17,001 bases of DNA from PUMD01 sp964599275 (GTDB lineage Bacteria > Bacillota > Sulfobacillia > SLMV01). Both the position numbers and the translations under genes were made by a program. The notes beneath the pieces were generated by a model. The model made no database searches. It saw only the letters and a program-made list of their open reading frames with translations, and was not told the origin of the DNA. The stretch's first letter is position 1. Every line of letters begins with the position of its first letter. The DNA is taken from the NCBI GenBank assembly GCA_964599275.1, contig CAZRFK010000038.1:1-17001 (forward strand). Reading direction: 5' to 3'. This document shows, piece by piece, positions 6,886 to 13,262 of the stretch.

Positions 6886-7636
6886 TCACTCTTCTTCTTC
6901 CTCGTCTACAGATNNNNNNNNNNNNNNNNNNNNNNNNNNNNNNNNNNNNNNNNNNNNNNNNNNNNNNNNNNNNNNNNNNNNNNNNNNNNNNNNNNNNNNN
7001 NNNNNNNNNNNNNTCTACAGATCCTTCATTCTCATCTTCATCTACAGATCCTTCATTCTCATCTTCATCGTCAGATTCTTCATCTTCATCTGCACAGGTT
7101 GTTTGAGGCAGATATTCCTCTGCGCAAATATCAGGACTTTTGGCCAGAGCTTCATCAACCATCTGAATGGCTTCCTCAAGTTCAATGTCCAGGGCTAACG
7201 AAATTTCACTACATAAAATCTCACGAGTTTCATCCAGCTGTTTACGTTCAGTTGTTGCCAGACCTCTGTCCACATCGCGAACTGTGAGATTACGAACCAC
7301 TTCAGCAACTTCAAACATGTCACCAGTTTTGACTTTTTCCGTATTGGCACGGAATCGACGATTCCAATTTGATGACATTTCACTCTGTTCTTTGGACAGT
7401 AATTCGAGGCACTGCTCTACTGCTTCTTCATTAACAACTTTACGCAGTCCGATCGATTCGGTCTCTTCAACTGGAATCATAACCTTCATCTCGCTAGCTC
7501 GTAAACCGACTTCCAGGTAAGTTCGTTCCTCACCTAGAACTGAACGATCTTTAATGTCCACTATTGTGCCAGACCCGTGGCTAGGATAAACAACTCGATC
7601 TCCAATTTCGAATTCCAAGATGCAACCCCCATTCAT
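6886..7636 (-). CDS. CarD/CdnL/TRCF-interaction-domain transcription regulator with acidic repeat tail (contains assembly gap)
   Basis: The N-terminal ~65 residues (FEIGDRVVYPSHGSGTIVDI…, VMIPVE…IGLR) form the RNA polymerase-interacting domain of the CarD/CdnL family. The helical domain follows with NWNRRFRANTEKVKTGD, whose Trp (residue 91) matches the conserved Trp that wedges into the promoter bubble. Such proteins bind the RNAP beta subunit and stabilise open complexes. After residue ~180 comes an acidic tail with 9-residue DEDENEGSV repeats, cut by 100 N (6914-7013). Past the gap the correct frame reads SVDEEEEE then TGA at 6886-6888, so total length and frame across the gap are unknown. 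The ATG at 7636 has GAGG 5 nt upstream; a TTG at 7618 is an alternative. Confidence 0.87.
6905..7067. repeat. 27-bp coding tandem repeat interrupted by a 100-N gap
   Basis: Two identical 27-bp units lie at 7014-7040 and 7041-7067 (each begins tctacagatcc and ends catcttca), encoding DEDENEGSV on the minus strand. The sequence left of the gap, 6905-6913, is again the first 9 bases of the unit. The run of exactly 100 N (6914-7013) is therefore most likely an assembly break inside the same repeat, and the true copy number is unknown. Confidence 0.9.
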
Positions 7637-7754
7637 TCGGTCCTCAGGCACATGTAAAATGAGGGCCTAACTTTTTTGTCCCTATTTATATTCACACTAA
7701 AATACTATACCACATATACAACCAATAGTCCAGAGGTCTACGTCTCGATCTGAC

Positions 7755-7768
7755 TGACTTTAAAGTCA
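7755..7768. promoter_or_regulatory. 14-bp perfect palindrome, possible operator
   Basis: TGACTTTAAAGTCA is a perfect 14-bp palindrome located 119 bp upstream of the carD-like start and 126 bp past the end of the pyruvate-kinase-domain gene. It could be a binding site for a dimeric regulator. No promoter hexamers could be placed around it with confidence, and such AT-centred palindromes also arise by chance. Confidence 0.3.
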
Positions 7769-7851
7769 TGATACTTAGATTTACTTCTATTAAAGGGAAG
7801 CAAAACAAGATCATTCAACAGTTATACTGGTATCTACTTATCCTCTACTGC

Positions 7852-7894
7852 AATAAAAATAGGAATGTATGCTGTAATTGAGCCTATATACATT
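7852..7894 (-). terminator. Probable terminator of the pyruvate-kinase-domain gene
   Basis: On the minus strand, starting at the stop codon, AATGTAT (7894-7888) pairs with ATACATT (7870-7864), with a further short GCT/AGC pairing inside, followed by CCTATTTTTATT (7863-7852). The stem is AT-rich and weak, but the T-rich tail and the position directly after the gene fit a terminator. Confidence 0.4.
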
Positions 7895-8478
7895 TATTCT
7901 GGCTTGCGCTGTCTTCTACGTGGACGACAAACAACTTCCTTAACTTCTGTATCAAAAAACTCATGAGAGTGGGCCGGTTTCATAACTATTGCTGTATCAG
8001 CTCCCCCACCTGTGCCCCCTAAGGTCATAATTTCTTTATCGTGTGGAATCAATGCTGCATCCTTGGCCATTACAGCTATCTCAAAACACACTTTGGTACC
8101 CTGCCCGAAAGTTCGCAGAGTCGCTGATACGATACCACCAGGATGCAATCCCCCCCACTGACGTGTCACATTTCTTTCTATATTGGCAAAAAGGTGTGTG
8201 GTGGTGAGTACAGAGACGCCCGCATCTTTCAGAGCCTTGCGTTTTTGACTTCCCAGTTCATCGCCGCCTGGTTCTCTGAAGCCTGCCTGATGTGTAACGG
8301 CAACTATGTTTAAATTACCTTCTGGCCATATGTCTTTTTTTTCCTCCAGAATTACGTCTACAGTATAGCCGGTGTTGGTGGCAGCGACGATATCTTCAAT
8401 GCCTATTTCTTTAGCCCGTTTTAGAGCAGTCCTGGCTGTTTTTTCTGTATTATGCCGACCGGCAAAGTCCCACAACAT
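7894..8478 (-). CDS. Stand-alone pyruvate kinase C-terminal (alpha/beta) domain protein
   Basis: A 194-residue cytosolic protein resembling the C-terminal domain of pyruvate kinase without the catalytic barrel. Visible family marks are the N-terminal RHNTEKTARTALKRAKEIGI (9-27), VTHQAGFREPG (61-71), the TLRTFGQGTKVCFEIAVMA stretch (120-138) and GGTGGGADTAIVMKPA near 154-169. Members are common in Clostridia and archaea, and their function is unknown; in pyruvate kinase this domain binds allosteric effectors, so a small-molecule-binding role is a guess. The ATG at 8478 fits the family's usual length and has AAGGGAG 10 nt upstream; a GTG at 8517 would add 13 residues. The tail CRPRRRQRKPE is unusually basic. 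It is divergent from the sirtuin gene. Confidence 0.8.
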   Translation of the reverse strand: MLWDFAGRHNTEKTARTALKRAKEIGIEDIVAATNTGYTVDVILEEKKDIWPEGNLNIVAVTHQAGFREPGGDELGSQKRKALKDAGVSVLTTTHLFANIERNVTRQWGGLHPGGIVSATLRTFGQGTKVCFEIAVMAKDAALIPHDKEIMTLGGTGGGADTAIVMKPAHSHEFFDTEVKEVVCRPRRRQRKPE

Positions 8479-8681
8479 GATGGGATAACTCCCTTCTATA
8501 AGAAAATCAATTTTCACACGTCTTCCAGCAAAAGGACAAAGATATTGGTCACTAATGAAATACCAACAATTTTACCATATATGAAAACGCTTATATTGGC
8601 AAACCTTTTTCCATATCTTGATATGATGATAGCATAAGATTGGTACCCTGAGCGAATTATTCATATGGGGAGGAGACTACT

Positions 8682-9443
8682 ATGGAGGATGTTGTCAAAG
8701 AAGCTGCTGAGGTGATTACAAATAGTAACAAGACAGTAGTTTTTACAGGTGCAGGAGCCAGCACTGAATCTGGGGTGCCGGATTTCAGAAGTCCTGGAGG
8801 TATCTGGGACCAATTTGACCCTGATTCTATGACTTATCAAAACTTCCTGTCCAGTTCCGAACTCCGGAAAGATTACTGGCAGTTTTACCGCCAGTGTTGG
8901 GATACCTTCAGGGGTGTAGAACCTAACCCCACCCACCGCTGCATCGCAAAGTTACAAACTGATGGCTATGTCGACATAGTGATAACGCAGAACGTCGATG
9001 GACTTCACGCTGAGGCTGGATCTCCCAGGGAGCAAATTCTGCGGATTCACGGGACCATGTGGCGGGTGAGATGCCTTGATTGTCGGGATGAATACGATTA
9101 TTCAGTTGCTTATGAGCAGCTGCAGGGTGAATATTCAGAGCCGCATTGCCCATCATGTGACGGACTGCTCAAGCCCGCAACTGTTGCGTTTGGACAACCG
9201 CTGCCTCAGGAGGTATTCCAGAAGGCGGAGCACCACACCATCCAAAGTGACCTTTTTATAAGCATAGGTTCGTCACTCACTGTTTATCCAGCTGCAGTGT
9301 TGCCCAAGAAGGCTAAATATTCGGGAGCCAAGGTCCTTCTGATAAACAAAACCCCCACTGCACTGGATGAACTCGCAGATCTGATTATAACCGGTTTAGC
9401 CGGAGAACTGTTATCTGACATTGTAAAGGTAATCTACAAGTAA
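8682..9443 (+). CDS. cobB: Sir2-family NAD-dependent protein deacylase
   Basis: A 253-residue sirtuin of standard bacterial length. NAD-binding motifs are GAGAS (23-27) and GVPDFRSP (31-38), then TQNVDGLH (102-109), the catalytic His at 123 (RIHGT), and a structural zinc site C131/C134 and C156/C159. It should remove acyl groups from Lys residues using NAD; a likely target would be acetyl-CoA synthetase, but none is encoded nearby. The KPATVAFGQPLP stretch differs from the more common KPDVVFFGE form. The ATG at 8682 follows GGAGGAG with a 6-nt spacer. It is the only large gene on the plus strand and ends 19 bp from the convergent Clp1-like gene. Confidence 0.93.
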   Translation: MEDVVKEAAEVITNSNKTVVFTGAGASTESGVPDFRSPGGIWDQFDPDSMTYQNFLSSSELRKDYWQFYRQCWDTFRGVEPNPTHRCIAKLQTDGYVDIVITQNVDGLHAEAGSPREQILRIHGTMWRVRCLDCRDEYDYSVAYEQLQGEYSEPHCPSCDGLLKPATVAFGQPLPQEVFQKAEHHTIQSDLFISIGSSLTVYPAAVLPKKAKYSGAKVLLINKTPTALDELADLIITGLAGELLSDIVKVIYK

Positions 9444-9462
9444 GGAGTTACTGTCTTTACAC

Positions 9463-10524
9463 CTAACCCACATAGGTCAGACTGTGTTGAAGCTTACCAA
9501 GTTCTTTGCCCGATTTTGTTACTCTGAGTCTACCCAAATGGATCTGGTGTGTCCGGATCGAGATTTCAGGGTTGGATAAAATCACAGCCTGGTTTTTGGG
9601 GAAGTTTAATTCAATGAGTATACCTGTCCCCACAAATCTACCATTATTATCAGCTAATCCAATAAGCACCCTCGAAAACTCTTTTTCTTTGATGATTGTT
9701 GCATTGGCACAGCCATACCTGTTCAGAGCTCGTTTGACTGATTCTTTCTCGGGCTTATTTTCAACTATCATACATAAACCTTCCGGAATGATCTCGGCGT
9801 GTAATACTTGTGAATTCAGGGCTGCTGTCAGATGATAGAGGTCCTCTGGCAAGAGGACATCACCGGTTCTGAAGAAAGTGCGGGAAAAAGTGATCTCATC
9901 CAAATCCAGTCTGTGCTCTTTAAAAGACGCAAAATGTTGGCCGAACGCCTTTTGACGCAGAAGGCGTCTCTCTGAACTGCTGCGCCTTCTTACTCCTGGT
10001 AGCTGTGGACACCGGATTAAAGCAGTTTCTGAGCTGAGTTCGACCCCTTTGAGCAGGTGCTCAAGCTCACTGTTTTGCTGTAGAGAAATTAAATAATCAG
10101 GATGGACTATCTCAAACATTAAATGTTTAAGTACACGAGCCTGTCGGCCTTGTGTCGCACCGGTTGTGTCAATTATCACAACATCTGCCCCCATCTCAAT
10201 GGCAGATTGAACCATTCTGTAGGTCCCAATAGCTGATATCATTTCTAAACCATTAGGGTTATTATCTCCAACAAAATATCTCTTCTTCCCAGTAATATCG
10301 CTGAGTCTACTGATAACGCCAGTCACAAACCCCATTCCAATGGTACCTGGCAGCCCAATATCGGATTGTCCAACATCAGCATCTACAACTGCGACTTTTT
10401 GCTCCCTTTCAGTGCAGTAGCTGGATAAAAATGCTGCAAGGGTGCTTTTTCCGGTATCCGCAGCTCCCCACAACATACATATACCAGGTTTGTGAGATAT
10501 TTGATTAGCTAATTGCTGCCACAT
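9463..10524 (-). CDS. Clp1/Grc3/Nol9-like P-loop protein, possible polynucleotide 5'-kinase
   Basis: A protein of 353 residues (360 if begun at ATG 10545). From the ATG at 10524, Walker A GAADTGKST is at 20-28 and the Clp1/Grc3 signature DADVGQSDIGLPG at 48-60, with VVIIDTTG (115-122) as Walker B. The remainder, after a linker with RRRSSSERR, is a beta-rich C-terminal part. Eukaryotic and archaeal relatives phosphorylate 5'-OH RNA or DNA ends; bacterial members are less studied and this activity is inferred. GGGGGAGG precedes ATG 10524 with only 3 nt spacing, while ATG 10545 has no visible site, so the start is uncertain. No partner RNA-processing gene is adjacent. Confidence 0.75.
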   Translation of the reverse strand: MWQQLANQISHKPGICMLWGAADTGKSTLAAFLSSYCTEREQKVAVVDADVGQSDIGLPGTIGMGFVTGVISRLSDITGKKRYFVGDNNPNGLEMISAIGTYRMVQSAIEMGADVVIIDTTGATQGRQARVLKHLMFEIVHPDYLISLQQNSELEHLLKGVELSSETALIRCPQLPGVRRRSSSERRLLRQKAFGQHFASFKEHRLDLDEITFSRTFFRTGDVLLPEDLYHLTAALNSQVLHAEIIPEGLCMIVENKPEKESVKRALNRYGCANATIIKEKEFSRVLIGLADNNGRFVGTGILIELNFPKNQAVILSNPEISIRTHQIHLGRLRVTKSGKELGKLQHSLTYVG

Positions 10525-10545
10525 TATCCTCCCCCATTTTGCCAT

Positions 10546-10863
10546 TTTGCTAAGAGAACGGTTTCATAACAAATATTCTAGGCCATAACCAGGTATCCCT
10601 TCCTATCGAAACACCCCCATATGTATAAACTTCCCTTCCTTAACCCAATCATCTAGTGTCCCGTTGATACCGGGTGCCTGAAAGAATTGAAAGATGTTTC
10701 TATATATAAATATAGCCCTTAAGGTAGGCTTGGTGAGTTTAATGTTACACTTTGTGCCCTGCAGCCATAAGCGGTTATTATTCGGAACAGGAAGAACTCG
10801 CTCCAATCCTTTTATCAAGTTTCCTAAGCCATAAGGCAGCGGGCATCTCCTGTGTTGAATATT
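10546..10863. other. Intergenic stretch with no gene I can support
   Basis: About 320 bp upstream of the Clp1-like gene. A minus-strand frame of 71 codons from a TTG at 10818 to 10603 has a poor AGGA site and no recognisable motif, and a plus-strand open stretch covers part of the same bases. I see no terminator, promoter or RNA here that I would defend. Promoter elements of the Clp1-like gene should lie in the part nearest 10546. Confidence 0.4.
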
Positions 10864-11147
10864 GAAATACCTGTGCCAATGAAGGAGAAGAATTCAAGGC
10901 CTTGCACGCTCGTTATGCAGAGTATAACTGCACTTTGGGAATGGATCCGAGAGTGCTGTATCAAAAAGACAGCGTGCACATGAAACCGAGCTGATAAAAG
11001 AACGTCTGGCGCAGATATCTTATGACCGATATTAGCTTGACTGATGAGTTTGATAACCACCTGAACTGGTTTTCCTTGACTGAAGAGGATTTGCTGAATC
11101 GACTGAAGGAGACTCGTGAGTTTCGTCTCGGTAAGGGTAGGACTTAG
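10864..11147 (+). pseudogene. Possible frame-disrupted small gene remnant
   Basis: In one frame (from 10881) the plus strand reads EEFKALHARYAEYNCTLGMD then PRVLYQKDS, then hits TGA-TAA at 10991-10996. The frame starting at 10976 reads AHETELIKERLAQISYDRY and stops at 11033-11035, and the first frame resumes with MTDISLTDEFDNHLNWFS onward to TAG 11145-11147. Joined, these give about 90 hydrophilic, helix-prone residues with two compensating frame changes. A good hairpin terminator follows 41 bp later in the right orientation. I do not recognise the product and no start with a ribosome site is visible. It could be a decayed gene, two tiny overlapping genes (11022-11147 is a 41-codon frame), or chance. 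Confidence 0.3.
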
Positions 11148-11188
11148 TAAAAAGCGTATAACTAATCCTATTTATTGTAGTTTTAGTT

Positions 11189-11224
11189 AAGCCCTCGAAC
11201 CTGAAAGTATTCGAGGGCTTTTGT
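11189..11224 (+). terminator. Rho-independent terminator hairpin
   Basis: AAGCCCTCGAA (11189-11199) and TTCGAGGGCTT (11210-11220) form a perfect 11-bp stem with a 10-nt loop. On the plus strand the stem runs into TTTTG, the better terminator orientation. On the minus strand it lies just 4 bases beyond the 3' end of tRNA-Ala, with tail TTAACTAAAA, so it may also end the tRNA transcript. Confidence 0.75.
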
Positions 11225-11296
11225 GGACGTGAGGGGACTTGAACCCCTGGCCTCCAGAGTGCGATTCTGGCACTCTCCCAGCTGAGCTACACGCCC
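11224..11296 (-). tRNA. tRNA-Ala (anticodon CGC)
   Basis: A 73-nt cloverleaf. The acceptor GGGCGTG/CACGTCC pairs throughout with G3·U70, the alanine identity element. The D stem is GCTC/GAGT, the anticodon stem CCAGA/TCTGG with loop ATCGCAC (anticodon CGC, codon GCG), the T stem AGGGG/CCCCT around TTCAAGT, and the discriminator is A. The 3' CCA is not encoded (ACA follows), so it must be added after transcription. No other tRNA is adjacent. Confidence 0.95.
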
Positions 11297-11319
11297 AAGT
11301 TATCTGAATTCTAGTAAAA

Positions 11320-11348
11320 ATAATATCGAAAATTTCTTTTAAAGTCAA
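11320..11348 (-). promoter_or_regulatory. Sigma-A/sigma-70 type promoter of tRNA-Ala
   Basis: On the minus strand, TTGACT (11348-11343), a 17-bp AT-rich spacer and TATTAT (11325-11320) form a near-consensus housekeeping promoter. The -10 box ends 24 nt before the tRNA 5' end, leaving a leader of about 17 nt for RNase P removal. Confidence 0.85.
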
Positions 11349-11464
11349 ACGAACTTGTCACACACTCTTCATCAGTTCAACGGGCAATGAATATATTACC
11401 CAGCAATTGTGCATCTTTTTAATGAGAAGACAAAAGTATATGAATTATGGAAAAGGTGATATCT

Positions 11465-11650
11465 GTGACTACATTTCACACCATACACGTATTGGCTGGA
11501 GCATGGTTAATACTGGCACCATACTTGAACATTTTTGACACTCGTAACCTGATGATGAATAGTGCAGTTATTGGAGCAATTGTGCTACTTTACAATGTTT
11601 GGTACTTGTTTGCACGAGGCAATGTTGATGTTACCCAACAGCAACAGTAA
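11465..11650 (+). CDS. Small SPW-repeat-like membrane protein (61 aa)
   Basis: The product has two hydrophobic segments, about residues 6-20 (THVLAG-like start, IHVLAGAWLILAPYL) and 32-51 (NSAVIGAIVLLYNVWYLF region), and a polar Gln-rich tail. The GAWLILAPYL stretch and the spacing to the second helix resemble a single SPW repeat (G-x-W-L-x-x-[SA]-P), a small membrane module of unknown function. I chose the GTG at 11465 because AAGGTGAT sits ideally upstream; the ATG at 11447 has no ribosome site and would add six residues. It is followed by a hairpin at 11683. Confidence 0.7.
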   Translation: MTTFHTIHVLAGAWLILAPYLNIFDTRNLMMNSAVIGAIVLLYNVWYLFARGNVDVTQQQQ

Positions 11651-11682
11651 CATTCTTGATTTATAATCGAGTACTTTTCCAC

Positions 11683-11713
11683 AAGCCTTGCCCGTTAACC
11701 ACGGGCAAGGCTT
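11683..11713. terminator. Strong hairpin between convergent genes
   Basis: AAGCCTTGCCCG (11683-11694) and CGGGCAAGGCTT (11702-11713) pair perfectly over 12 bp around a 7-nt loop, between the SPW-like gene (+) and the acetyltransferase gene (-). No long T-tract follows on either strand. On the minus strand the first arm is coding (last codons of the acetyltransferase) and its stop codon lies in the loop. Confidence 0.65.
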
Positions 11714-12579
11714 CCCTTTATGCGGAATTTCTTGTACGTAGCTGCTTGACGCAAACCAGATTTCGTCCCAACCCGCACAGCTGCACGATTACGCTGCTGC
11801 GTCAGATAGACTGCAGAAACGCCAAGGCGCCTCAGATATTCAACAGTTAGCATAACTAGTTTAGTGGCCCGACCTTTCTTTCGATATTCTTCTCTTGTAA
11901 TCAAACCACAAATCTCAACCACCTGGCAATCACGTGGTGCCAGATAACATCTGCTGAGCCATCTACCATCCTCTGCCACCAGAACCAAAGCATCGACTAC
12001 CTGGGTTTCCAGGTATTTAACCATTTCAACATTGTAGGCGCCTGTTTCTACACAGGCCCTCTTGCCATGGTTCCTAAGAGAAACAACCCTTGAGTCACCG
12101 GAGATATCATGCGGATTGTTGTTGCTGTTAAAGCAGGAAACGGTAGTGGATGCTGCTTTTGCAGGTTCGAGGCTGGAAACCATGAGAACTTCACTGTTGC
12201 GATGCATTGGCATCACAGAACCCTCGGGCAACATTTCACGAATATGAATTTGCCTCTCATGCAGGGACAGGATCCAGTCCTCTTCTACTTCTTTGCAGAG
12301 CTCGTTTAGCAAACCAGCATAACCTGTCCTTTTCCAACTGCATATGTGAATCTCGGGAAGTTGTACTAATCCGGCAGAATCCATACAGGCAACCGCATCT
12401 GGCAGAAAGACGATCGGATAAAAATTCTCTTCTTTCCTTGACCACCTGAAACACCCAAAAGGAAGCCACAATCCGCTGGCAACAAATATGTTGCGGAAAT
12501 AACGTGTTCGATCCAGTTGTCTGAGACGCTTTAAGTGCAATTGTCTCTTCTCATAAGTGTCCAATTTAATTACAATCAA
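11695..12579 (-). CDS. GNAT-family N-acetyltransferase with an extended N-terminal region
   Basis: A 294-residue protein whose last ~70 residues carry a GNAT core: EICGLITREEYRKKGRATKLV (acetyl-CoA binding motif near 233-239), then helix VEYLRRLG and a strand, VSAVYLT. The preceding 220 residues are unusual, with acidic and Cys/Trp-containing segments, and are not recognised. The substrate is unknown. The only in-frame early start is TTG at 12579 (or TTG at 12564), neither with a ribosome site. The frame overlaps the end of the cyclo-ligase gene by 14 bp, so translation is probably coupled. The stop codon falls in the loop of the hairpin at 11683-11713. Confidence 0.75.
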   Translation of the reverse strand: MIVIKLDTYEKRQLHLKRLRQLDRTRYFRNIFVASGLWLPFGCFRWSRKEENFYPIVFLPDAVACMDSAGLVQLPEIHICSWKRTGYAGLLNELCKEVEEDWILSLHERQIHIREMLPEGSVMPMHRNSEVLMVSSLEPAKAASTTVSCFNSNNNPHDISGDSRVVSLRNHGKRACVETGAYNVEMVKYLETQVVDALVLVAEDGRWLSRCYLAPRDCQVVEICGLITREEYRKKGRATKLVMLTVEYLRRLGVSAVYLTQQRNRAAVRVGTKSGLRQAATYKKFRIKGSLARG

Positions 12580-13192
12580 CTAATTGACTGCCGCGAATTA
12601 AATCTGCGTTTATTACAGAAGAATCTGTAACTATATACGACAATGGGATGTCGTGTTGTTCGTGAGGCACCTGACCCAGCAGCTGAAATGAAAAACACAA
12701 ACCAACAGTCTGAATGCTGGATGCAATACCGCTTAAAAACCTGTCGTAATAGCCGCCTCCATAACCTATGCGATATCCACATTTGTCAAAGGCGGCACCC
12801 GGGACAAATACGAGGTCCAGCTTACCTGCGTCACATTCAGGACCCCTGGGTTCCAAGATACCGTACGGACCCTCTGTCAGGTTTGTCAGCGTATGACCAT
12901 CCCACTTGAGCTGTACAGCGGTTATCTTCTTTTCTGTTGGATAGGTCCTGGGTAAGCATACATTTTTACCTGCTGCACAGGAATGCTGCAGTATCTCCCA
13001 GGTATCCACCTCATTGCGAAATGCTGCATAAAACAGGATGTTCTCAGCTTCCTGATACTTTTTCATACTGCTTACCCGCAAAGAGATTCGGCGGCTCAAC
13101 TTTTTTACTTCAGCCATTGATAGCTGGCTGCGAAACTGCAGAACCTGGCTCCTCAATGTTTGTTTGGTTTTGCCTTTACTTTGTTTTCCCAT
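12566..13192 (-). CDS. 5-formyltetrahydrofolate cyclo-ligase
   Basis: A 208-residue protein converting 5-formyl-THF to 5,10-methenyl-THF with ATP. The signature GYGGGYYDRFL is at 143-153, preceded by DLVFVPGAAFDKCGYRIG, and the basic N-terminus (KGKTKQTLRSQVL) fits the family's ATP/folate-binding helix. Length is normal. The ATG at 13192 has GGGAGGG 4 nt upstream. It overlaps the acetyltransferase gene and follows the carboxyltransferase gene by 70 bp on the same strand. Confidence 0.92.
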   Translation of the reverse strand: MGKQSKGKTKQTLRSQVLQFRSQLSMAEVKKLSRRISLRVSSMKKYQEAENILFYAAFRNEVDTWEILQHSCAAGKNVCLPRTYPTEKKITAVQLKWDGHTLTNLTEGPYGILEPRGPECDAGKLDLVFVPGAAFDKCGYRIGYGGGYYDRFLSGIASSIQTVGLCFSFQLLGQVPHEQHDIPLSYIVTDSSVINADLIRGSQLVDCN

Positions 13193-13262
13193 ATTACCCT
13201 CCCCGGCTGTTGGTTAATATGTGCCTTTGTGGCGCCTCACTCTTCCCTTAACAGCTGAGTGG

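Noticed and set aside
6905..7067. The 27-bp repeats as a possible CRISPR array
   Set aside because: The units are contiguous with no spacers and are in frame inside a coding region.
8518..8681. Promoters in the divergent region between the pyruvate-kinase-domain gene and the sirtuin gene
   Set aside because: Several TATGAT/TAAAAT-like -10 boxes exist, but none has a -35 hexamer at 16-18 bp spacing, so no single promoter could be defended.
10603..10818. Minus-strand 71-codon open frame
   Set aside because: It starts at a TTG with a weak AGGA site, shows no family motif, and overlaps an equally open plus-strand stretch; kept only as part of the gene-free region.
10824..11060. Minus-strand 78-codon open frame
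   Set aside because: It is antisense to the more coding-like plus-strand remnant and has no recognisable motif.
13193..13262. Hairpin GCTGTT/AACAGC after the carboxyltransferase gene
   Set aside because: A six-base stem with a loop of over 40 nt and no T-tract is not a credible terminator.
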